Origin: Clostridia bacterium
GTDB taxonomy: Bacteria > Bacillota_E > SLMV01 > PUMD01
Reading direction: 5' to 3'
NCBI GenBank assembly: GCA_003562655.1
Contig: PWUC01000091.1
Location: 1 to 18,805 of the forward strand
Length of the DNA: 18,805 nucleotides
The position numbers were made by a program, and so were the translations under genes. Shown here in pieces: positions 7,655-14,798 of the stretch. Numbering within the stretch: position 1 is the stretch's first letter; every line of letters begins with the position of its first letter. The notes beneath the pieces were generated by a model, which saw only the letters and a program-made list of their open reading frames with translations, made no database searches and was not told the origin of the DNA.

Positions 7655-9232
7655 ATGTTCGATCTAATCATCAGCGGAGGCAACGTCATAAGCGGCACCG
7701 GAGGTCCCTGGTTTCGAGCCGACGTGGGAATTGATGGGGGCAGGATTGCAGCGGTGGGTGAGCTTGCCGACAGGGATGCAAGGGAGACCATCGATGCAAC
7801 GGGACTGGTGGTATCCCCCGGGTTCATCGACATACATTCGCATTCGGATTCCAATCTCCTGATCAACCCTCGAGCTGAGAGCAAGATACGGCAGGGCGTC
7901 ACCACCGAGGTGATCGGGCAGTGTGGGGTCTCTGCTGCCCCCATTCAGCCCGAACGGATCGAGGAGATGAAGAAGCATCTGACGGGCTTTCCTGACATGC
8001 AGGACCTGTCCTGGTCTTCAATGGAGGACTACCTTTCACTGCTGGAGGATCGGGGTGCCGCAGTCAACTGCGTGGCCCTGGTCGGACACGGCAACATCAG
8101 GCGGATGGTGGTGGGAGAGAAGGATCGGAAGCCGACGCCTGATGAGCTGGACCGGATGTGTGAAATGCTGCGCGAGGCCATGGAGGCAGGTGCTGCAGGC
8201 ATGTCCAGCGGGCTCATATATCCTCCCGGTGTGTACTGCGATACTGCCGAGCTGGTGGCCCTGGCGGAGGTCCTGAACGAGTGCGACGGCATCTACTTCA
8301 CTCATATCCGCAATGAGGCGGACCGGCAGGAACAGAGCCTGGAAGAAGCCATAGAGATCGGCCGGGAGGGTGGCTGTCCCGTCCAGGTATCCCATCTGAA
8401 GATCGTGGGCGAGCCCAACTGGGGGCAGGCTGGTCGCGTCCTTGAGCAGCTGGAGCGTGCTCGCGCAGAAGGTCTGGACATCACCGCCGACCAATACCCC
8501 TACATTGCCACTGCCACCGGACTGACGGCCAGTCTGCCGGCCTGGGCCCATGATGGGGGCCGTGAGGCCATGCTCAGCCGGCTGCGGGATGCCGATCAGC
8601 GCCAGGCCCTGAAAGAGGAGATGCGGGGTGCCGACGGCGGCTGGGATCGGTTGATGGTCTCCCGGGTCGCATCCGAGGCGAACAGCGAATGCGAGGGAAT
8701 GAGCATCGCGGATATCGCTGATCAACGGGGGCTGGATCCCCGGGACGCCGTCTTCGATCTTCTGCTCGAGGAGGAAGGGAACGTGGGCTCGGTGCGGTTC
8801 GGACTCTCCGAGCAAGACGTCAGAGAGATCATGGCGCACCCCCTGGTGATGGTGGGGTCCGACGGAAGCGCCCTGGCACCGCGAGGCATGTTGGGGCGCG
8901 GCAAGCCTCATCCTCGCAGTTACGGTACCTTCCCGCGGGTTCTGGGCAAGTACGCCCGGGAGGAGGCGATAATGCCCCTGGAGCTGGCGGTGGCCAAGAT
9001 GACTTCGCGTCCGGCGGCCAGGTTGGGGTTGTGGGATCGGGGCCTGCTGCTGCCGGGATTCTGGGCGGACGTGGTTGTCTTCGATCCGGAGACCGTGCGG
9101 GACGGCGCTACCTTTCAAGATCCACACCGCTTCCCGGTGGGCATTGAGTCTGTGCTGGTCAACGGTGAGATCGTCATTGCCGACAATGCGCAGCGTGAGG
9201 TGCGGCCCGGTAAGGTCCTGAGAAAGGGTTGA
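7655..9232 (+). CDS. N-acyl-D-amino-acid deacylase (D-aminoacylase)
   Basis: The product is an amidohydrolase of the D-aminoacylase type, which releases D-amino acids from N-acyl forms. The metal ligands of the family can be placed: DIHSHSD (H61, H63), the bridging cysteine in GQCG (C90), THIRNEAD (H217), QVSHLKI (H247) and VGSDGS (D403). The 525-residue length is typical, and the final segment (GFWADVVVFDPETV) is the small beta domain shared by the superfamily. ATG 7655 lies ten bases after an AAAGAGGTGG site. The stop is six bases from the start of the DUF1177 gene, so the two are co-transcribed. Related enzymes act on D-glutamate or D-aspartate derivatives or on dipeptides; the sequence does not tell which. 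Confidence 0.88.
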   Translation: MFDLIISGGNVISGTGGPWFRADVGIDGGRIAAVGELADRDARETIDATGLVVSPGFIDIHSHSDSNLLINPRAESKIRQGVTTEVIGQCGVSAAPIQPERIEEMKKHLTGFPDMQDLSWSSMEDYLSLLEDRGAAVNCVALVGHGNIRRMVVGEKDRKPTPDELDRMCEMLREAMEAGAAGMSSGLIYPPGVYCDTAELVALAEVLNECDGIYFTHIRNEADRQEQSLEEAIEIGREGGCPVQVSHLKIVGEPNWGQAGRVLEQLERARAEGLDITADQYPYIATATGLTASLPAWAHDGGREAMLSRLRDADQRQALKEEMRGADGGWDRLMVSRVASEANSECEGMSIADIADQRGLDPRDAVFDLLLEEEGNVGSVRFGLSEQDVREIMAHPLVMVGSDGSALAPRGMLGRGKPHPRSYGTFPRVLGKYAREEAIMPLELAVAKMTSRPAARLGLWDRGLLLPGFWADVVVFDPETVRDGATFQDPHRFPVGIESVLVNGEIVIADNAQREVRPGKVLRKG

Positions 9233-9238
9233 TTCTAG

Positions 9239-10165
9239 GTGGTGCTGAGACAGGTTCTCGAAGTTGTAGAATTGCTGGATGGAGCCTGGGTAGATGCCCA
9301 TTCTGTGCGAAGCTTTTTTGAAGAGCGGGGTCTGAAGATGATCTCAGTCGAGAGAGTGGAGGGGGACAGGGGGGCAACGGAGTTCATCCGGCTGAGAATC
9401 TACGGTTCTTCCGGACGAGGCCGCGGTGGTGATTCTCCCACGCTTGGGGTCATCGGTCGACTCGGCGGGCTGGGGGCCCGTCCCTCCGAGATCGGTCTGG
9501 TCTCGGACGCCGACGGAGCCATATGCGCCCTGAGCGTGGCACTGAAGATCCTGACCCTACAGCGACACGGTGACTTCCTGCCCGGCGATGTCATCATTGC
9601 CACTCACATCTGTCCGGACGCACCAATAATCCCCCACGATCCGGTGCCCTTCATGGGGTCTCCTGTGGATATGCGGACCATGAATGAGCGAGAGATCCAC
9701 GGCGATATGGACGCTGTCCTCAGCATAGACACGACCAAGGGAAACCGGGTTATCAACCACAATGGCTTTGCCATAACCCCCACGGCAAAGGCAGGCTACA
9801 TCTTGCCCCCTTCACCGGACCTTCTGGAGATAATGCAGCGGACATCAGGGCGCCCTCCCGCGGTCCTTCCGCTGTCTCAACAGGACATCACCCCGTACGG
9901 AAACGGGTTGGATCACATCAACAGCCTGATGCAGCCCTGCACGGCCACCGACAGCCCGGTGGTCGGAGTGGCAATCACGAGTGAGGCCGTCATTCCGGGC
10001 TCCGCAACGGGCTCCAGCAGGGAAGTGGACATCGCCGCTGCCGCCCAGTTTGTCGTCGAGGTGGCGAAGCAGTTCACCCGGGGCAAGTGTTCGTTCTTCT
10101 CAGCGGGAAACCTCAGCAGGTTGGTGGACCTGTACGGCTCGATGCAGCATTTCCAGGTTCTGTAG
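9239..10165 (+). CDS. DUF1177 family protein
   Basis: The 308-residue product matches the DUF1177 family along its length, with GVIGRLGGLGARPSEIGLVS, DADGAI, ATHICPDAPIIPHDPVPFMG, LSIDTTKGNRVINHNGFAI, DITPYGNGLDHIN and a final EVAKQF-containing helix. The many conserved Asp, His and Asn residues suggest an enzyme with a metal site, but no reaction is established. GTG 9239 starts six bases after the deacylase stop, with AAAGGG upstream, which indicates one operon. From context I infer a role in D-amino-acid or small-peptide metabolism. A strong terminator follows the stop by 25 bases. Confidence 0.85.
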   Translation: MVLRQVLEVVELLDGAWVDAHSVRSFFEERGLKMISVERVEGDRGATEFIRLRIYGSSGRGRGGDSPTLGVIGRLGGLGARPSEIGLVSDADGAICALSVALKILTLQRHGDFLPGDVIIATHICPDAPIIPHDPVPFMGSPVDMRTMNEREIHGDMDAVLSIDTTKGNRVINHNGFAITPTAKAGYILPPSPDLLEIMQRTSGRPPAVLPLSQQDITPYGNGLDHINSLMQPCTATDSPVVGVAITSEAVIPGSATGSSREVDIAAAAQFVVEVAKQFTRGKCSFFSAGNLSRLVDLYGSMQHFQVL

Positions 10166-10190
10166 GGGATCTCACCGGTGGGAAAATGTT

Positions 10191-10224
10191 GAGGGCACGG
10201 GGCAGTGCTCCGCCCCGTGCCCTC
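10191..10224. terminator. Strong bidirectional-type hairpin terminator between the DUF1177 gene and abrB
   Basis: GAGGGCACGGGGC pairs perfectly with GCCCCGTGCCCTC across an eight-base loop. It sits between the convergent DUF1177 and abrB genes. A short T-run (CGTTTG) follows on the plus side, and AACATTTTCC follows on the minus side, so it can serve both transcripts. Confidence 0.85.
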
Positions 10225-10233
10225 CGTTTGAAT

Positions 10234-10485
10234 CTATGATCCGGACATATTGGCCATCGCTTCGGTGCAGCCTTTACACACCGTCTTCCCGCGGAACTGC
10301 TGTGTGTTGTAGGCGTTGCCGCAAAATATGCATCCCGGCTCATACTTGCGAAGGATGATGTTTTCTCCATCGACATAGATCTCGAGGGAATCCTTCTTGT
10401 GAATGTCCAAGGTTCTACGAAGTTCGATTGGAATTACCACACGCCCCAGTTCATCAACTTTCCTAACGATCCCGGTAGACTTCAT
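10234..10485 (-). CDS. abrB: AbrB-family transition-state regulator with CxxC...CxxC tail
   Basis: The first 48 residues are nearly the AbrB N-terminal DNA-binding domain: MKSTGIVRKVDELGRVVIPI, then ELRRTL, LEIYVDGE and IILRKYEP. This swapped-hairpin domain dimerises and represses many promoters during exponential growth in Bacillus. The tail differs from Bacillus AbrB: CIFCG (C52, C55) and VCKGC (C70, C73) could form a zinc ribbon-like knuckle in place of the usual tetramerisation region, as in many clostridial homologues. The total is 83 residues. In Bacillus abrB is also convergent with rsmI, so this position is conserved apart from the two inserted genes. Autoregulation through the AT-rich upstream region is likely but inferred. 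Confidence 0.93.
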   Translation of the reverse strand: MKSTGIVRKVDELGRVVIPIELRRTLDIHKKDSLEIYVDGENIILRKYEPGCIFCGNAYNTQQFRGKTVCKGCTEAMANMSGS

Positions 10486-10569
10486 GACTATCCGGTCTCC
10501 TCTCCGCGTAGGTTACGGCCGACCACAGCAACTCAACGATACCATATATCCCAGAAACATACAAGATAT

Positions 10570-10600
10570 TTGCCCCAGAATAGTGATTATAAGGTATAGT
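10570..10600 (+). promoter_or_regulatory. Candidate promoter for the 55-residue ORF, divergent from abrB
   Basis: TTGCCC and TATAGT are 19 bases apart, slightly long for sigma-A spacing. The -10 box matches at five of six positions. It would give a leader of about 80 bases before ATG 10686. It overlaps the abrB promoter candidate on the other strand. Confidence 0.35.
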
Positions 10601-10613
10601 TGCATAGTGTCTG
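10586..10613 (-). promoter_or_regulatory. abrB: Candidate abrB promoter
   Basis: On the minus strand CAGACA (four of six -35 matches) and a perfect TATAAT lie 16 bases apart, about 100 bases before the abrB start codon. The region is clearly richer in A and T than its surroundings. A plus-strand TATAGT at 10595-10600 overlaps it, so the two directions may share this control region. Confidence 0.5.
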
Positions 10614-10685
10614 CCTTCTCCTTCTCCCACCCTGTAGCAACAATAAAAAGGAGTTCCACTGCAATTTTGGTCGTAGGAGGAAGAA

Positions 10686-10853
10686 ATGTCAAGTGTAGTG
10701 GATGAAATGGAGGCATCCGGTCGACATAAGGCGGGCCGCCCGGGAGTCAGGGGCAGCGGCAGGTCCTCTGCAACCGGCCTGATGTGGGCGGGAAAGATCC
10801 GTCTCCCGGAAGCAGGAGCTGGGCTGAACATAGTAGAATTAACGAAGGGGTGA
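10686..10853 (+). CDS. Small hypothetical protein, 55 residues
   Basis: An ATG at 10686 follows an excellent AGGAGGAAGAA ribosome binding site, and the frame stays open for 55 codons to a TGA at 10851-10853. The protein starts MSSVVDEMEASGRHKAGRPG, continues with a glycine, serine and arginine-rich part, and ends with NIVELTKG. I do not recognise it. It is divergent from abrB and its stop is three bases from the stop of the convergent phosphodiesterase gene, with no terminator in between. The strong site and the divergent promoter candidate favour a real gene, but there is no homology support from sequence reading alone. Confidence 0.5.
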   Translation: MSSVVDEMEASGRHKAGRPGVRGSGRSSATGLMWAGKIRLPEAGAGLNIVELTKG

Positions 10854-10856
10854 TGC

Positions 10857-11345
10857 CTATTCCAGGTAGATTATCCTCGCGTCAACCCTGCCGTCGCCCA
10901 GGGAGGCCGTCACGTAAGAAGCCTTGCTTCCCCTTGGCTCTACGGGCGACCCCGGGTTGATGAGGGTGCATCCACGGAATCGTACGATGATGGGTCGGTG
11001 GAGGTGGCCGTAGATGATCAGGTCTGAGTCGGGACCGAACTCCCGGGCCAGGCGAGACGGTCTCGGCCGGCCGTAGGTGTGACCATGCAGTAAGGTTACC
11101 CCTATGCCTCCGAGTTCAAAGGCCAGGTGCTGGGGCAGTAGATCTTCCAGGCTGCCCTCATCGCGATTGCCGCGCACGGCGTGGAGCCTCTTCGACCTTT
11201 GAGCGAAGATCTGATAGGCGTCTTCTGAGTTGAAATCACCGGTGTGAATGACCAGGTCCGCATCAGCGATTGCGCTCAAGATACGTTGTGGGATGTCTTC
11301 TGATCGCTGGGGAATGTGGGTATCACCGGTAATGACTATCTGCAC
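10857..11345 (-). CDS. YfcE/MJ0936-family metallophosphodiesterase
   Basis: The 162-residue protein is a small calcineurin-like phosphoesterase of the YfcE/MJ0936 type, which needs two divalent metals and cleaves phosphodiesters; physiological substrates are mostly unknown. All motifs are visible in order: GDTH (7-10), HTGDF (34-38), RGNRD (58-62), HGH (87-89) and YGHLHRP (112-118), then NPGSP near the end. The start is GTG 11345, four bases after GGAGTGAG; the longer in-frame extension to 11549 runs through the divergent gene and has no matching domain. Its neighbour on the other side is divergent, with 90 bases between the two start codons. Confidence 0.88.
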   Translation of the reverse strand: MQIVITGDTHIPQRSEDIPQRILSAIADADLVIHTGDFNSEDAYQIFAQRSKRLHAVRGNRDEGSLEDLLPQHLAFELGGIGVTLLHGHTYGRPRPSRLAREFGPDSDLIIYGHLHRPIIVRFRGCTLINPGSPVEPRGSKASYVTASLGDGRVDARIIYLE

Positions 11346-11435
11346 ACAACTCACTCCCGTCACGAGGGGTGGGGGAGATCTCGTATACCTGAATCGTATC
11401 ATAAGGCCCGGCCCATTTACAGGGGGGATGTAGGG
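11346..11435. promoter_or_regulatory. Divergent control region
   Basis: Ninety bases separate the start codons of the phosphodiesterase (-) and the P-loop gene (+), so promoters for both must lie here or inside the coding ends. TATCAT on the plus strand and TATGAT on the minus strand around 11396-11404 are possible -10 boxes, but neither has a good -35 partner. Confidence 0.3.
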
Positions 11436-11807
11436 GTGAGGCGCGCTCCGCTGATCGTGGTGGTGGGAATATGTGCCGTGGGGAAGACCACCCTTGTGCA
11501 GCAGCTGCGGCAGAGGGGATACTCTGCGGTGGAGGTGGCCCAGGAACACTCAGAAGTGCCCTATCTCTGGGCCAGGCACAATCCCGATTTCCTGGTACAT
11601 CTGGACGCCCGGGACGAGATTGTTGGGGCCAGACGGAGCTACCTGCATCGCGAGAGACTCCAGGTTGAACGGCAGCTTCTGTCCTATGCAAAAATGAAGG
11701 CGGATCTGCTCATTGATGCCTCGGACAGCACTGTGGAGGAGGTCCTCTGTGAGGTGATCGGGGCTTTGAACAGTGATGAGGCCGCAGATTTCGATCGGAG
11801 GGGTTGA
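11436..11807 (+). CDS. Small uncharacterised P-loop kinase-like protein
   Basis: From GTG 11436 (eight bases after AGGGGGG) the product has 123 residues. The Walker A motif GICAVGKTT follows a VVV strand directly at the N-terminus, then GYSAVEVAQEHSEVPYLWAR, a DFLVHLDA strand, and two arginines (GARRSY) that could act as a LID. The fold is that of small nucleotide or cofactor kinases. The VAQEHS...VP.LW pattern recurs in a widespread family of short P-loop proteins with no assigned substrate; I know it only as uncharacterised. The stop abuts the TTG start of the first beta-helix gene, which implies co-translation. A role linked to the beta-helix proteins is inferred from position only. Confidence 0.7.
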   Translation: MRRAPLIVVVGICAVGKTTLVQQLRQRGYSAVEVAQEHSEVPYLWARHNPDFLVHLDARDEIVGARRSYLHRERLQVERQLLSYAKMKADLLIDASDSTVEEVLCEVIGALNSDEAADFDRRG

Positions 11808-12962
11808 TTGTCGATGTGGTTCTTCCGGCGAAGGCGCAAAGATGGCGAACCTGAACCGTCAGGGGATGAAAAGCCCCGTACTCTGACGGTTCCCGATCAG
11901 TACCCGACCGTACAGGCCGCCATCGATGCAGCGACGGCGGGCTCGGTGGTGATCGTGAGTCCGGGACGGTATCGGGAGACGATTGACTTCAAAGGCAAAA
12001 GCATCACCGTTCGCAGTGAGGATCCAAACGACCGGGAGACTGTCACCGGTACGGTCCTGGATGCCGAACAGCGGGGAAGCGTGGTCTCTTTCTGCAGTGG
12101 GGAGAACGAGGAGGCGACGCTGGCAGGTTTCACCCTGACAGGAGGACGGGGGGATTTTTACGGACCCCCCTCCGGAGGTGGGGTGACGGTGCGGAACGGC
12201 TCCGGTCCCACCATAGAGAACAATGTAATAGCTGCAAACCTGAGTGAACTGGATGGGGGCGGCATCTTCGTTGATGATTCCTGGCCGGTCATCGTGAGAA
12301 ACCGGATCGTCGACAATGAGGCTGCTGGGTGCGGCGGAGGAATTCACATCGGACGGGATTCTGTGAGAGTTGAGGGTCGGCGCGAACCCCTCGCGACGAA
12401 GGATATCGCAGCCTATCTGGACAAGGCTTCACCGGGAGATTTTCGAATCCCAACCCTTGAGGATGAGGCTGAGGGTGACCTAAGCGGCCTCATGATTCAG
12501 TGGGAGGATACTGCTGAGGAAGAGGATGAGAAACGGCTGCCGCCCCGGGTCGAGAGCAACACCGTGGCCGGTAACTGCGCTCTCGCCGGGGGAGGGTTGC
12601 ACGTCTCTGATGAGTCACCCCTGGTCGAAAACAACGTGCTTCGCGAAAACCGGGCCGGCCGTGGAGGGGGGATGTGCTTCTGGGATAATTGCCGCGCCGT
12701 GGTCAGCGGCAATCACATCATCGCAAACGAGGCCACCGAGGAGGGAGGCGGGATGATGATTGAGTGGGGCGCCGCACCTGCCCTTGTGAAAAACCGTCTC
12801 CAGGAGAATGCGTCAGACCGTGGACGGGGCCTGTCGGTGTCCCAGAATGCGGCTCCCATCATCCGGGGCAACCGATTCGGCGGTGACAATTGCGAGGCTG
12901 TCTTCATGTGGGAGAGGAACCGCGCCACGGTGGAGGATAACACCTTTGAAGGTGGAGGCTGA
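11808..12962 (+). CDS. Parallel beta-helix (pectate-lyase-fold, DUF1565/NosD-like) protein 1
   Basis: The first part reads LTVPDQYPTVQAAIDAATAG followed by VVIVSPGRYRETIDFKGKSI, the entry segment of right-handed parallel beta-helix proteins of the NosD/DUF1565 kind. After it come repeating coils with NNVI, NRIVDN, GGGIFV, GGGIHI, GGGLHV and GGGMCF, about seven to nine turns. A less regular acidic insert interrupts them at about residues 185-245 (AYLDKAS... to EEEDEKR). There is no signal peptide: the N-terminus is MSMWFFRRRRKDG, polybasic with three aromatics, which might touch a membrane. The start is TTG 11808, or ATG 11814 ten bases after GGAGGGG. No catalytic signature of pectate lyase is visible. 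Its stop overlaps the ATG of the next gene (TGATG). Confidence 0.8.
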   Translation: MSMWFFRRRRKDGEPEPSGDEKPRTLTVPDQYPTVQAAIDAATAGSVVIVSPGRYRETIDFKGKSITVRSEDPNDRETVTGTVLDAEQRGSVVSFCSGENEEATLAGFTLTGGRGDFYGPPSGGGVTVRNGSGPTIENNVIAANLSELDGGGIFVDDSWPVIVRNRIVDNEAAGCGGGIHIGRDSVRVEGRREPLATKDIAAYLDKASPGDFRIPTLEDEAEGDLSGLMIQWEDTAEEEDEKRLPPRVESNTVAGNCALAGGGLHVSDESPLVENNVLRENRAGRGGGMCFWDNCRAVVSGNHIIANEATEEGGGMMIEWGAAPALVKNRLQENASDRGRGLSVSQNAAPIIRGNRFGGDNCEAVFMWERNRATVEDNTFEGGG

Positions 12963-14116
12963 TGGTCCTATTTCTACTGCTGGTCCTGGTGGTTGCAGCG
13001 ACGATTCTTGTGCTTCGCTGGCTTTCAGGTCACCGAGAGAATGGGGGTCGTGAGGCGCGCCTGCTGATTGTACCCGATCAATATGAGTCCGTGGGTGGGG
13101 CAATCCGGGCGGCCTCAAGTGGTGACACTGTGCTGGTTCGACCCGGGGTGTACAGGGAAAACGTGGATTTCCTGGGCAAGGAGATCACCGTTGTCAGTGA
13201 GAACCCGGACGATCAAGAGACCGTTGGACACACGGTGATCGATGGGGATAGACAGGGACCGGCCGTCTTCTTTGGCCGACAGGAGACCCGGCGCACGGTT
13301 CTGAAGGGTTTCACCATCACCGGTGGGATCGGCTGCCTTGCTGTGCGGTGGAATGTACTGGGAGAGGTTGCCCGGGCGGGGGGAGGCGTGTTCATCGGAG
13401 ACGGGTCGAATCCCACCGTGCGGAATAACGTCATCTCCGGGAATGCGGCAGACATGGGTGGGGGGCTCTATGTCTGTGCCACCTCGGCTGCCCTCATCGA
13501 GGACAACGAGATCAGCAGCAACTGCGCCGTACTGGGCGGGGGGATGCGGGTGGCACGGGATTTCCCCCGTCCCGAGGATGCCCAGTCCCATCGTGAACTC
13601 CCCTACGGCACCACCGTGCGCAACTGCAGGTTCATCGCCAACAGGGCTTCAATAGGTGGTGGTGTGTCGATCAGCCGGGGGGTCTCGCCTGAGCTGTCCG
13701 ATAACGTCTTCTCCCGGAACACAGCGAGGTGGGATGGTGGGGCGATTGCCATCTGGGACAATTCGTCCCCCCGGGTACTCAACAGCGAGTTCAGCGATAA
13801 CACGGCGGGCTCCGACTATGGCTTTGGTGCGGGGGTGAGCATCATGAATGACAGCCGGCCTCAAATAAGAGGCAACCGGTTTGTGGGCAATCAGGCAGTG
13901 GGGAAGATGAAGAGCGGGGGGGGTGCCCTCGCCATCTACCGTTCAACTCCGACCCTGGTCAGAAATACGGCGCGGGACAACCGGGCCAAGCTGGGCTGCA
14001 ACATGTATTTGTGGGGCGGTGCCAGTGCAGAGATGCAGGGCAACGATATTGAGGAAGGCACAGTGTTCATCAGACCCTCGGAGATTGCGCCACCCCGGGG
14101 TCCGGGTCCTCGATGA
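12962..14116 (+). CDS. Parallel beta-helix protein 2, membrane-anchored paralogue
   Basis: The protein is also 384 residues and is a clear tandem duplicate of its upstream neighbour: LIVPDQYESVGGAIRAASSG, PGVYRENVDFLGKEITVVSE and KGFTITGG match the first gene's LTVPDQYP..., SPGRYRETIDFKGKSITVRSE and AGFTLTGG, in the same order. The coils carry GGGVFIG, GGGLYV, GGGMRV, GGGVSI, GGAIAI and GGGALAI. Unlike protein 1, it starts with a hydrophobic stretch of about 19 residues (VLFLLLVLVVAATILVLRWL), an uncleaved anchor or signal anchor. The ATG overlaps the previous stop by one base. Orientation across the membrane cannot be decided: the residues after the anchor are R-W-L-S-G-H-R, and the short N-terminus has no charge. 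Ligand unknown. Confidence 0.8.
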   Translation: MVLFLLLVLVVAATILVLRWLSGHRENGGREARLLIVPDQYESVGGAIRAASSGDTVLVRPGVYRENVDFLGKEITVVSENPDDQETVGHTVIDGDRQGPAVFFGRQETRRTVLKGFTITGGIGCLAVRWNVLGEVARAGGGVFIGDGSNPTVRNNVISGNAADMGGGLYVCATSAALIEDNEISSNCAVLGGGMRVARDFPRPEDAQSHRELPYGTTVRNCRFIANRASIGGGVSISRGVSPELSDNVFSRNTARWDGGAIAIWDNSSPRVLNSEFSDNTAGSDYGFGAGVSIMNDSRPQIRGNRFVGNQAVGKMKSGGGALAIYRSTPTLVRNTARDNRAKLGCNMYLWGGASAEMQGNDIEEGTVFIRPSEIAPPRGPGPR

Positions 14117-14798
14117 GATGTCTGCCCAGGTGCGCCCGGGCTGGAAGGTGTGTCGATCCCCATCCCGGGGAGTTTAGCTCCCGCACTCGGGGCATGCTCT
14201 GCGTGATACCGGGACAGACGCTGCGCAATATTTCACCCCAGGCCGGCGGCGCCGGTTGGGTCCGCTCCCCGCAGGACCGCCGATTCTTTCCGCCAGGGAT
14301 CCTCATATGGTGACCTCAATGCCCCAGACCCACCCGGGCCGGGGGGCGAACTGCAGCCAGCGGTTGTATATGCGAGCGCGGAGGACGCCTGCCGCGAACA
14401 GGCATCCGGTCGTGTTTTGAGGGCTGCACCCAAATGCGGTTGCCTGTGACCGGGGGGTGCCCCTGACGCGTTGATGGTGATGATGAGTCCAGGGGCGCAG
14501 CGCTGCGACAGGGAAACTGTCTCGCCGCTGACGAGCAAAATTTGGGGCAGTACAATGGCCTTGCATAAACTGACGTTTGCCCTCAAGAGTGCTTCGCATC
14601 ATGGCTGTAGGCGAGGCCGCTAGAGACAGAGCTGCACTGCGATCAGCGAACCAGTTCCTGCCGCGAAACTGGTGAAAGGAGCCCTCATTGATACCGCCGC
14701 CCTGACTCGCCCGCAGACGGTAGGGCTGACGGGAAGGTCGCCAGAGGGTTTTCCCCGGTGGATCCCCGGGGATGCGATTTCAGACTCACGCCGGAATG
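14117..14798. other. Convergent spacer without recognisable gene
   Basis: About 680 bases lie between the ends of the second beta-helix gene and the SagB-like gene. Frames of 60-117 codons exist on both strands, but none has a ribosome binding site with family-like sequence. One plus frame (ATG 14113, 66 codons) overlaps the beta-helix stop by ATGA, but its content is not protein-like to my eye. ACCAGTT at 14650 pairs with AACTGGT at 14667 around ten bases, and ATCCCCGGGGAT at 14762 is a 12-base palindrome. Neither is followed by a T-tract, so I cannot call terminators. Confidence 0.4.

Noticed and set aside
8036..9301. 421-codon open frame on the minus strand
   Set aside because: Antisense to the D-aminoacylase gene, whose metal ligands are all in place; the mirror translation is not family-like.
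11346..11549. Longer phosphodiesterase reading to 11549
   Set aside because: It would run antisense through the P-loop gene; the GDTH motif of the family normally sits right at the N-terminus, and GTG 11345 has a good site.
11808..14116. Repeated G-rich words that look like a DNA tandem repeat
   Set aside because: They encode GGG and N-x-x-x-N steps of beta-helix coils in frame; the bases between them differ, so this is protein repeat structure and not a DNA repeat array or CRISPR.
14640..14760. Possible cobalamin-type riboswitch (GGTGAAA and GGGAAGG words)
   Set aside because: The core elements are not in the right order or spacing, and no gene lies directly downstream in that orientation.
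14762..14773. Palindrome ATCCCCGGGGAT as operator or terminator
   Set aside because: No T-tract, no adjacent promoter, and GC-rich palindromes of this size are expected by chance in such DNA.
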